In this document: positions 1 through 10,454 of the stretch, one piece after another
Layout: each line of letters starts with the position of its first letter
How positions within the stretch are numbered: position 1 is the stretch's first letter
Source: Silene latifolia
Taxonomy: Eukaryota; Streptophyta; Magnoliopsida; Caryophyllales; Caryophyllaceae
Reading direction: 5' to 3'
Length of the DNA: 64,000 bases
NCBI RefSeq assembly: GCF_048544455.1
Contig: NC_133536.1
Span: forward strand, 36,970,652-37,034,651
Notes under the pieces: model-generated
Databases searched by the model: none
What the model saw: only the letters and a program-made list of their open reading frames with translations
What the model was told of the DNA's origin: nothing
Position numbers and translations under genes: made by a program

Positions 1-289
1 GGGACTTGGTTCCATCATGTAGTACATTCATTAAGTTTTTGTAAGAAACTTTTATTAAGTTGGATATTTTCTCATTTGGATTTATATGCGCATATTTATT
101 AAAGTTATGTTGAGAAATATCATTTTGTTTGAACCTCGAGTAAACATGGGGTTTACTCATTAAGTTAAATGTGTGTGGTGTGAGTGACTTGATATATTGT
201 GATACATGGAAGATTAATTCTTGCTCTAAGAGAATTCGTCGCCATGATCCGTATGTTGTGTCTCTTGTTAAATGGACCAAGTGGGAGAA

Positions 290-1193
290 TGTAAGATATT
301 TCCATAAATCAAATAAGTATTATACTAATATTTAATTAAGTTAATTATTTTATGGAAATTAAGGCTATGTTTGGCAAGTCATTTCAGGTACCTGATTTGA
401 CCAAGCAACCTGATTTGACTAATATTTCAGGTAGTTGTTTTACCTAGTGTTGTTTGGTAAAAGTCATTCCAGGTACCTGAAATGACTTTTCAGGTACCTG
501 AAATGAAAAGCTACTCCAGGTAGCTTTTTAAAGTTTCAGGTAACTGAAATGTTCTACTTTACATATTTACCCTTTATTTAAATTAATTTATTATAATTAT
601 TAATGTCCTTTTATGTCATTTTACAAAAAATCGATTACCTTTTTTCGATTAGTTTTTTACCAAACACTTTACAATTAATCAGCTACCTTATCAGTTTTCA
701 ATTTTCAGCTAGCTTTTCAGGTACCTTTTTAATTTTAGTCACCTTATCAGGTTTCAGGTACCTTTTTCAGGTTTCAGGTACCTTTTCAGTCAGTTTTACC
801 AAACAGAGCCTAAGTTGGTCTATTGTATGGTGAAATTTACCTAGGATTCTGTTTCCACACTATTGTCTCCCATAAGTTACCACTCACAATTTAGGAAACT
901 GTTCAGTTGACTCTTTGATGGCAAGAGTCTATATAAGGGGAACATATTTATTCTGATTAAGGTTCACCAATCCTACCTCATTAAGAAAATACACCATCTA
1001 AATTGTGAGGCTGAGGGTTTGGAAGCCAAGTCAGATTTGGGGCATAAGAAATTGGGTTATTCATTAAGACGGATCAATTATTTCAAGCAATGGCGGGAGG
1101 TAAGTAATCGATCTCTTTTATCGCTTCCGCATTCAGTTTATACATGTTCATTATGAGATTAGAACATGTTAATTTTAGATTATAAAACTTACA
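290..1193 (+). repeat. 3' LTR of the copia-like element
   Basis: The ends are TGTAAG and CTTACA, a matched short inverted repeat starting TG and ending CA. A TATATAAG-like box lies near 930. Of the 904 bases, 448 belong to a nested MITE (363-810), so the original LTR was about 450 bp, a usual size for copia. Confidence 0.6.
363..810. mobile_element. Tourist-like (PIF/Harbinger) MITE inside the copia LTR
   Basis: Terminal inverted repeats GGCTATGTTTGGCAA and TTACCAAACAGAGCC are flanked by TAA at 360-362 and 811-813. A 3-bp TWA duplication with this TIR is the Tourist signature. The interior is many variants of CAGGTACCTGAAATG, itself near-palindromic. No coding capacity. Confidence 0.8.
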
Positions 1194-2435
1194 TGCTCTT
1201 GATTAATTGTCACTTACAACTTTTTTTTTCTCAAAGCAAAATACAATGACGAGAAACATGAATAATTAATGAGATACCACTATTATATTTTATATAAGTC
1301 ATTTATTAAAAAAAAAAAAAATTATATATACCGTGTATTTATTATACGGAATCTAAACTAGTTCTTCATTGTACTTTTCCAACAAACTTGAACTGATGCA
1401 AAAATCAAGTTGATATACGTACTATTCAATATTCATTACCTTGAAGCTAAGGTTAGATACCTGGAATCATCCATACTTAGATCGTTACAGCCAACATTGG
1501 CTGATTACGACACTGACTCGTTTTATGACTTGTTCTAATAACTTTGTACTAACATGTAATGTTTCTACATCATACATTGTTTTCCTACACAATAAATTCT
1601 AAGTAATCTTCTCCATCTTCTTCCCTTGTAAGAGTATTGATATTAGTACTCTAGTAGCATGGTTGGTGCATGGGCTGAAGTGATGAGCATAAAAGTGTGC
1701 TTATAGTAGGGTCGATCTCCAACCATATAATGATGCTAATAACTAGAATTGACTTGTGTCTCCATTGAGTCCCCAACTAGTCAAATTTAGATTATCCTAA
1801 ATATCCCAACTCTCATTTACGATTAAACCGATTATTATTTTGCTTTTAGGATCGATTTAGATTTCCTAAAAAATTGATTTATTTTCATATTCAATTCATC
1901 GACACTCTCTAAAAAATTTTAATAGTTCTCACTACTCCCTCCATAGTCCATCCATGTCATAGTTTACATTTCCTTTACTATTTCTACACAAGATAACGAA
2001 CATAAACTCTTAAATGGTTTCAGGATAATAAAAACGAGTATTGGATTTTAAAGACTCATCTCAATCTCGATACCCGTCGATATAAAACCAATTTATTTAT
2101 TGAAAGTACAATGTTGAGAGTTGAACTCTAAAGAGTACTAGAGTAGTAACTACTACTACCTGATGAAAAACAATAATCTAAATTAAGCACCTCGAAAATG
2201 AAAGAATTGGTCAAGGATTGTCGTTTGAAAGGGTCCTTGTCAAAATAGCTAGCTACTACGGAGTGCTAATTAATGTAGTAACCTAACTCAATACATGTTG
2301 GCTTCGAGCTCGCTCTCAATCAACTTGTGCATGCACTTGTTAATGGCTTATCTCCGCGTAATTAACACGCGCGTGTGTATATCGTGTATTATCCACTTAT
2401 GTACGTAACAGTAGATTATGTTTAGCTTTTATGTT

Positions 2436-2463
2436 TTTTTTTTTTTTTTTTTTTTGACAAACG
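2436..2463 (-). mobile_element. Extremely 5'-truncated poly(A) retro-insertion
   Basis: A run of T followed by GACAAACG sits between two exact 17-bp direct repeats (2419-2435 and 2464-2480, TGTTTAGCTTTTATGTT). Read on the minus strand it is CGTTTGTC plus a poly(A) tail with a target-site duplication. That is what a LINE-mediated insertion leaves when only the 3' end is copied. Confidence 0.6.
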
Positions 2464-2758
2464 TGTTTAGCTTTTATGTTAAATAAAATAAACAATTTGA
2501 CCTATTTTCATCCTGTTTACCAAGTGATGATCCTTTATCTAGGTAGATTTATACGGAGTATAACTCTACAAGTGTTCAACGGAAGGTATTAGTAGGTCTA
2601 GTTTCACCATGAATATAATCAAAGAAAATATTGATGCATGAGCAAATTCAAACTCGTCGTAGCAAATTATGGGAGACGTCTTAACAAAGTCGGTTAACAC
2701 GGAAATTTTGTGAATAATAGGTTATACATTATTGACTCCTCCATTTTCCTATATTGTA

Positions 2759-2848
2759 CTCTCTCCGTTCCAGTGATATGTTTACGCTTGCTTTATTTTC
2801 CCCTCACAAAATAAAGTAAGTGTAAACATATCATTGAACCAGAGGAAG
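2759..2848. mobile_element. Short Stowaway-like MITE
   Basis: The ends begin CTCTCCGTTCCAGTGATATG and are repeated inverted at about 2829-2848, with TA at 2757-2758 and 2849-2850. The element is 90 bp and can form one hairpin. TIR and TA target fit Stowaway (Tc1/mariner). Confidence 0.7.
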
Positions 2849-3278
2849 TAGTACATTTGTAGGTCATTTAGACACATAAAAATCAATCAGTTGACTAATT
2901 TGCATAAGTGTTTTTTTGTATGACGAGAGGACTCGTATTCACTATCATTGGTGTACATTGGATAAAACCCCGGATATACGTGATAGCCTACAAACCACGT
3001 ATACCAGGTAAGTCATCCGAGGGTGACAGACTCGAAATCTACAAGACATAGTTTGAGGTCATAAATACTACGGAGTACACAAAATTGCTTTTAGGGAGGA
3101 TTAAACTTGAATTTTTGGAAATTTTACTCAAATTTTAACCATTAAACTTCACTATTACGGACAAGTTGCATGTAAGTGTTGATCCAAGGAAAGTTTGATA
3201 ACATTAAACTCACGTGAAGCTCACCAATGTACGTAAAGTTCTTTTTTATTTTTCGATTTTTGGTTGATTATATTATGT

Positions 3279-3300
3279 TTTTTTTTTTTTTTTGACAACG
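3279..3300 (-). mobile_element. Second poly(A) micro retro-insertion
   Basis: A T run plus GACAACG lies between exact 17-bp direct repeats (3262-3278 and 3301-3317, GGTTGATTATATTATGT). On the minus strand it reads CGTTGTC plus A(n), nearly the same 3' end as the insertion at 2436, so both probably come from the same retroposon family. Confidence 0.6.
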
Positions 3301-4926
3301 GGTTGATTATATTATGTAATGATACTAACAATCACATAAAGTTGATTTGAACAAGATTTGCCTCCTGGCTCTTAAATTCCACTTCTATACGATGCTTTTC
3401 ACTAAGCCTTTATGAGCAAGTGTGGTATTTTTTATTTATTTTTTATGTAAAGAGATCATAAATAATGTAATTTTTTATGCTAATAGAATCGAACATATAC
3501 CATTTTTGGGTGTAAAAAGTCAACTTCATTTTCATTAATCTTAATATATGCATTCTTAATTCAATATTTTATACGTTGGCGAACTAGTAACGAATCAAAT
3601 TTTAAAAATATTGCTTAAAATTTACTCTCTTCATTTAATTAATTTGGTTATAATTAATTAAAATATTCTTTATAAAGAATAAATAGGTAGCAATTGACTT
3701 AGACATGGAGTAGGTAGCTAGGAAAAACTTTAGTAAAGCCGAAAACTTATTTAGTGAAATAGAATGCTACTCCACTATGTTTTTTATTTCTTTTGTGTCA
3801 AGGAAGCTCATAAGGGCGATTTTGATACTAACGCGATTTAAACACATTTTACAATTCAACTTAAGTTAATTAACATCTGCAATAATGTTAGTCCACAACC
3901 TCATCATTTTGTTATACTTCGTCTTTGTCAATTGTGTACTTATTCCATTTTGGAGTCTCTTAGTCAATTGTTTATCTTTCTATTTTAGGAATGCATTTGA
4001 TAGGTAATTTTTCTCCACACTCAATTTAAACCACTTTTGTGTCAAAAACAAAGGTAAACAAATAACATGAACAAGAGAGTATATTTTTGCTGAATATTTT
4101 ATTTTCGAGCATTATTAAAAGAAAAAACATAAAATGATAGTTGTTGTAACTATCAAATCTTACCTGCCCAAAAGAAATTTGGCTACTTGTCATCACCAAC
4201 ATAGGTTTTCTATTCTTAATGTCTACTGTCTCCATAATTCCCATACTTCCGTTCTGCGATCACCAGACAAACGTCTTTTATAAACGATCTTAAATTATCA
4301 CACACGATCGTCGTCGTGCACTCATGCATGGTATTGTATGTTTATGTGATAAACAATGACAATATATACCACATTCAGGTGCGGTATCCGAGCACCGAGC
4401 AGATACGGAATTGTAGTACGTACGTAAAAAAATAAAAATAAAAATAAAAAAAATAAAAAATAAAAAAAAGGCAGACCTTAATCCGTGGTGAATTTGAATA
4501 AAGAATAATCCACTAAATTTATATGAGACTCAAAGACTCACGAATCACGGTCGGTAGGGCGTTCGGTTAGGTTCTCAGAACCGGGGCTCCATTTTCCTTA
4601 AAAATCAGAGTATTTGTGGAACAACTTGACTTTCACAAGGAATAACAATCCCTCAACCGTCCCTTACTCACTTAAGCTTTCACTTTCATAAATTAACAAA
4701 ACGGCCAAAATTAAATTATCCTTAATTTAATACTATTTCAATAATTCAATTACTAAGATATGTTTCTCAAGACTTTGTCAATGTTTGTATAAATCAATGT
4801 ATCATCATCTTAAATATATTTCAAAATTAAATTTTTAAAATTAAAAATAATAGCTGGCGTGAGATGATGTTTGTCTCAATGTCCCCCCCACAGCATTGTG
4901 AAGTAGTCTTCTTATTTAATTTCTTC

Positions 4927-4933
4927 TATATAA
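4927..4933 (+). promoter_or_regulatory. Probable TATA box of Sec14-like gene 1
   Basis: TATATAA lies about 65 bp upstream of a pyrimidine-rich leader ending TTTTCAG followed by GT at 4997. That leader joins the coding first exon across a 5'-UTR intron (4997-5781). Transcription probably starts near 4960. Confidence 0.5.
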
Positions 4934-5821
4934 CACCCATCAACTACCTTTCTACTCCCTCATACTTCTTCCCTTTACATTTTTGTTTATTTTCAGGTAT
5001 TTTTCTATTTTTATCTCGTCTGCTTTCTTATTAAGTACCGAGTATATTATCTTCATTTGAATGACGTACAGTTTTTGTTAGTCGAGTTCAAATTATTTTG
5101 TGATGAAATATTCGTGGTTGTTATGTTGAACTTTTCCGTTTGTCGTTCTTTGGTTTTTAGTTAGAAGACAAAAATCAATAAATCATTGCATGGTTTATTT
5201 GTCAAATCATAAACAAAAAGAGCGAGTATCCTAAAGTACGATATACGAATATAGGATCCTCGCTATTTTTGTATAGGATAACATGTTTTTTTAATGGTCA
5301 AATACCGAATCATACAAGATTTAAATTGTGCTAATCTAATTTATATATATTTGTAATGAAACCCTTACCCTCCTAAAGTACATTCGATCACATGCACCTA
5401 TATATGATTTGTTTGGCTATCAATAGATAATAATAGATTAAAATTGTTGGATTATGAGATATATCAACAAGATTCTCCTCAAAAACTTTGTATGATTCTA
5501 CGTATTTTCTTACCAATGTACGGTGTGGATAGCATACCGACAGTGTATATTGCTACTTTAGGGCCATAAGCTTGTAAAAAATAATAATTTTGTCAAAAGA
5601 ACATTTATTTATGTTAAAATGGTATTAAATAAATAATTCCATAAATAATTAATAGGTTGGTTGCAAATAAATATTCATATGATTCGGTTTTAGCTGTACA
5701 ATTTTGAGAAAAGACCAACAGTTATAGCATTGTATGATTGTAATAGGACTGCTTGATCACCCTGTATTCTTGTCTTTGCAGATTTTTCTGTTTGAGTTGC
5801 TAGTGTACGACTGTACGAGCA

Positions 5822-8800
5822 ATGGCGGCTGTGATGAATGTTCCGTCTGAGACTGTAGGGAGGTCATTCAAACTTGGTAAGAGTCTCGACTTGAGTTTAT
5901 TCTTTTTTTTTTCGTCAAATGAGGCATAAGGTCAGCATTATACAAACGGCGCTTTTGTTTTAAATTTTAATTACTAGGTTAAGAGTTCTTCGATTATATA
6001 TGTTACTTTAAAAATTGTCTATTAAGTGTTTTGCCTCGCGAAAAAGAGGGAAAATAAGGGGGTCAATTTGAATTATGATCTAGAATTTGGTCATGTTTTT
6101 CACCTATAAAACAAAGGATCTAAAGGTCAACAACTCATGTAGTTGACCTTTAGAATTTGGTTATTATGTGACATGGTTTCACAGAGTGTAGTGTCGAAGC
6201 AACATAGATGGTATATTGGTATGTGTCGATTCATGGATTCTCATGAATTGATGTTTGATTTGAGTTCAGGCAGTGGAAGGCCAGAGATGGCGACAAGGCT
6301 AGGGTCGTTCAAGAAGGCGGCATGGAATGCTTCTGCCCGATTCAGACATTCTATGACCCGCAGAAGTAAGAGGCACAGCAGAATCATATCTATTATAGAA
6401 GATGCACATGATGCTGAAGAAATGCACGCAGTCGACTCCTTCCGTCAGGCACTTTCCTTGGATGAATTATTGCCTTCTAACTACGACGATTATCATCTCT
6501 TGCTCAGGTATGTACCCCTATATATATTGCTTTTATTTTTACCATCATAATTTATTTATTTCGTCTTAAAGACCCAATCCTTCTTGACAGGTTCTTGAAA
6601 GCCAGGAAATTCGACATAGAGAAATCAAAGCAAATGTGGTCTGACATGCTCCAATGGAGGAAGGAATTTGGAGCTGACACAATAATGGAGGTATACTAAA
6701 CGACACAATACGATGCTAGACTATAATAATAATATTGCTCAAGAAATCAGACTCGATATTAACTTGAATGACGATTTGTTATGCAGGATTTTGAGTTCAG
6801 CGAAGTAAATGAAGTCAAGAAGTACTATCCACAGGGACATCATGGAGTCGACAAGGAAGGCCGACCAGTATATATAGAGAAACTCGGTAAGGTTGACCCG
6901 AACAAACTGATGGAGGCCACCACCATGGATAGATATATAAAGTACCATGTTCAGGAGTTTGAGAGGACACTTGCATCTAAGTTCCCTGCTTGCTCCGTTG
7001 CTGCTAAAAGATATATCGATCAGAGCACCACCATTTTGGATGTTCAAGGAGTGGTATGTCATGTTTTCTCATACTTCAACTTAACTAACATATTTTTGAT
7101 CAGGAAGAAAATTTAATGAGGTACATGGTTTGCAGGGATTTAAGAACTTCACCAAGGCGGCAAGGGAACTCGTTCAGCACCTTCAGAAGATAGATGGTGA
7201 CAATTATCCTGAGGTACATCCTGTTTTTATCATTAAACCGTAAAAACATTCTTTTAAATCATTTTGTTAAAAACATTTTTTTTTGCGCAGTCGTTGTGTA
7301 GGATGTACATTATTAATGCTGGATCAGGATTCAGGCTGTTATGGAGCTCTGTTAAGTCATTCCTCGATCCAAGGACAACTCAAAAGATTCATGTAAGCAT
7401 TCATTTAAACACTTCCTTTTTAATCGATAATTTGCGTTTTTTTTAACAAGATTCTGAGATTTGTTGTTTGTTTTGCCAAGGTCCTTGGCAACAAGTACCA
7501 AAGTAAGCTGCTTGAAATAATTGATGCAAGGTAACTAGCTCTTTTTTTTTTTTACCTTGTTAAAGCACATTTAACCAGTAGAAACTGTAAAAGTTTGACT
7601 GTCTGAGACTTAACATTCCTTTGTTTATACCTGATATGACACAGTGAACTACCGGAATTTTTGGGTGGTACCTGCACTTGTCATGACAAAGGTGGATGCA
7701 TGAACTCTGACAAAGGACCATGGAACGACCCCGATATTATGAAGGTTAACTCTCAAAAAGTTTTTTTTTTCATTTTTTGCAACATCTGATTTAGTTTGAT
7801 TCGAGTTTTAACATTGTTGCATTCTCAAGGGGTCAAACTCGAGACCTGTGATTAAACTAGATCAACTCCGACCTTGAGAAGATTTTTGCTGTTGAAACTT
7901 TATTTCCTACTTTTTATTTTCAGTGTGTTTACAGTGCTTTTTGTTTTTCCAAAATTGCAGATGGTTCATAATGGTGAGGCAAAATGTGCAGTAAGGTGTT
8001 CGTTCCCTGTTATAAGTGAGATGGTGATTTCTGAAGAAGAAATGGTGAATAAAAAGGTATGTTTCTACTGACATGAGACGCTGCCGAGTTCCATAGATTT
8101 TGAGTTATATTTTCTAATTTCATGTCTTTGTTTCATATAACTAGAAGAAATGCAAGACAGAAGACTTCCGTTCATATTCTATCACAGTAAGTTCCTGGTT
8201 AATTGAGCATCAGAGAAATCAGCAAGTCTTGCTTGTGACTTCTCACAATTCGCTTTCCTTTTTAACATTATTTAAATCGATTGTGAGTGTCATTATAACT
8301 TGTGACCGTCGCAAGTAAGAATGTGTGAAGAAAAATAAAGCTTTTAACATGTGCAGCATCATAGAGCTTGTACAGTTTTAAGTATAAATGCAGCGAAAAA
8401 TTGGAAATGATTGATCATATAATGCAAAAGTCTGATGGAAGTATGGAACTAATACATGGAACTTTACAGGAGAAATGCTTCAAAGTAGCTTCAACTAGCT
8501 TACAGTGTGATAACTTCGTCCCAGCGGTTGACAAGAACATCGATAATCTGTGGATCCCGACATTACCCCAACTTAGAACTTCCAAAGGTATCGTCTTATC
8601 TTTAAGTTAACTGCAGCAGAAACTTGTACCATCCTGAAAAGATACTGCTGTGAATTATACAAAATTATGTCGACTTCTCAAGCGTGACATGCGGTTGAGA
8701 ACTATTACACACTACATAGCTTGAGAAATCTAAAACAACTTATTTCTCTTGGAAATTCCAGGTTCTTTCTCAACAAAAAGAAGTTTCAAAGGCAACCAGG

Positions 8801-9463
8801 CGACAAACAACCAGTTTCTTTCTGGGTTTATGACATTGATGATGGGCATTATAACCATGATACGCTTAACACGCGACATGCCTAAGAAAATCACAGATGC
8901 CACCCTCTATTCTAAGGACAATATTCCTGAAGACTCCTCAAAGAAGCAGCCAGGACATGCTCTCTCTGAGGATGAGTACCTTGCGATGATGAAGCGCATA
9001 AGTGAGTTAGAAGGGAAGGTTATTAGTCTTAGTGCTAAGCCTGATACCATCCCTCCTGAGAAAGAAGAGCAGTTGAACGCTGCTCTGATGCGTGTAGATG
9101 CCCTAGAGAAGGCGCTTGCTGCCACCCAAAAGGTACTACCCGATAACAATGCCATGCTTTTGCTCTATTTCTCAAGTAAAGGGCCTAATGGGCTGTTCAT
9201 CGGACTTTAGTACAGAATGTCATTGACACTTGATACAGTTCCCGAAACATTTTAACGCTAACAGAAAGTGATATTCTATTTGGCAGGCTCTTGATGAGGC
9301 ATTGCTAAAGCAGAACGAGCTCATGGCATTCATTGAAAAGAAGAAGAAGAAAAAGAAGAAAATGGTAGGACTTCATTCTTCATCCCTTTTCTTCTTCTCA
9401 ACTGCAGAAAACCAATCTTATAGTTTTTTTTTCCTTCTGTTGCAATTGCAGTTCTTTTTCTGA
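5822..9463 (+). CDS. Sec14-like phosphatidylinositol transfer protein (SFH type, Sec14 plus nodulin-like tail), gene 1
   Basis: Fourteen coding exons: 5822-5876, 6270-6507, 6591-6690, 6787-7053, 7136-7213, 7291-7392, 7481-7530, 7645-7744, 7961-8056, 8145-8186, 8431-8587 (start uncertain), 8762-9132, 9287-9364, 9452-9463. All have GT-AG junctions and together read about 581 codons. The N-terminal CRAL-TRIO helices (FRQAL...[16 protein letters not shown]) are followed by the lipid-binding Sec14 fold ([55 protein letters not shown], then a Cys-rich loop CTCHDKGGC). Next come a linker, a hydrophobic helix ([12 protein letters not shown]), a coiled coil and a polylysine C-terminus. Family role: exchange of phosphatidylinositol and phosphatidylcholine at membranes to promote phosphoinositide signalling. 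A leader exon and a 5'-UTR intron precede the ATG, the first in its exon. Odd points: the N-terminus is divergent, lacking the [11 protein letters not shown] start of its neighbour, and the tail ends KKKMFFF instead of the usual KKCW type. The exon 10/11 junction is ambiguous. Confidence 0.88.
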
Positions 9464-9923
9464 TGGCATTTCAGTTTCAACGACGAGGCTTGTAGCAGTG
9501 TGATGTCCATGAAGTATTGACTGCTTGAACTTAAGTAAAGAACTTGAGTGGTTCTGACCATGGTGGCGTGTGAGCTCCTGTCCCGCTATCCAGTATCTAC
9601 GTCCCCTACATAGTGTTCGTTTGTTGCCTGTAAATGTACAAAATACCTATAGTTTGTATCTATGTACTTTGTTTTCCATTCCGGAAACTTGTACATCGTG
9701 ATCACGATAAATTTAATAGACCGTATTTGTAAAACAGATCAATCCCCTTGCATTTTCTGCTTGAAAAGAAATCCTAACGTTAGCTAGACCGGGGTTAACG
9801 TCTCAACGAGTTATTCAAGTCGAATTAGTTTGGGTTTTATAACCAGATATATTTCGGGCATGTTACTATCGAGTCATTTAAAGATAATGGTCAATTCTAG
9901 ACAAGCACAATTAGGGCACAAAT

Positions 9924-10077
9924 TCTCATTTGTGACGGCCGATATCCGTCACAAGCTTGTTACAAGTCAAATAAAACCCACATGGGATGATACAGACAAG
10001 TCATTCGTGAATCCCTATACATTCTACTATTTGTCTTATCTACCCGTGTGGGTGATATTTGACCGTCACAAGTGAGA
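9924..10077. mobile_element. MITE with TCTCATTTGTGACGG ends between the two Sec14 genes
   Basis: Inverted ends TCTCATTTGTGACGG and CCGTCACAAGTGAGA enclose about 125 bp. An internal GATATCCGTCACAAG repeats the end. It lies in the roughly 500-bp gap between the convergent 3' ends. Related but poorer copies are near 37926, 39977 and 50540. I see no clear target-site duplication, so the superfamily is open. Confidence 0.5.
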
Positions 10078-10454
10078 CCTATTGAAATCTATCAAAAAGA
10101 AATCATGAAATCGAGGCGATGTGATTGAACTTTGAAAGAACATGAACAAGAAGAAAATCATTAAGCACAGTTCAAGACTTAAAAGAAATCACTAAATGAT
10201 AAAATGCCAAGGACAACAGTATGTTAAAAACAAGACCTCCCAGACAAGTTTTGTATTAGTACAAGGTTAGTCTTCTACTTCCACCTTCCGATTGGGGGAA
10301 CATTCATAGATTCGACAGCATCTCTTTACAACATAATGAGCCGTAACTCATTGTCTAATACAAAGTAGTTATAGAATAGCATACGCCGCGTTAGAAAAGA
10401 TGTGCTTCAGAAGCTGCCATCTCTCTGTCTCTCTTCGGTCTTCCTGTTTGTCAA

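Larger units (their letters stand above)
1..1193 (+). mobile_element. 3' portion of a Ty1/copia-like LTR element (fossil, cut by the window edge)
   Basis: The first 289 bases look like the 3' internal end of a copia-type element. They finish in a purine-rich tract (AAGTGGGAGAA, about 279-289) directly before an LTR that begins TGTAAG and closes with CTTACA. The internal region continues left of the window, so its coding state cannot be judged. The superfamily call rests on the characteristic purine tract and LTR ends. Confidence 0.6.
1194..4926. other. Intergenic DNA, no gene recognised
   Basis: AT-rich sequence between the copia LTR and the first gene. It holds one Stowaway MITE (2759-2848), two poly-T micro-insertions (2436-2463 and 3279-3300) and an A-rich AAAAT tract (4427-4470). 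A short open frame at 4026-4244 (-) has no recognisable domain and I do not call it a gene. Confidence 0.6.

Noticed and set aside
1936-1990. CTCCCTCCATAGTCC, resembling a Stowaway end
   Set aside because: No inverted partner found within a reasonable distance, so no element is called.
6739-7062. Antisense frame over exon 4 of Sec14 gene 1, with similar shadows over gene 2
   Set aside because: Mirrors a well-supported exon on the other strand.
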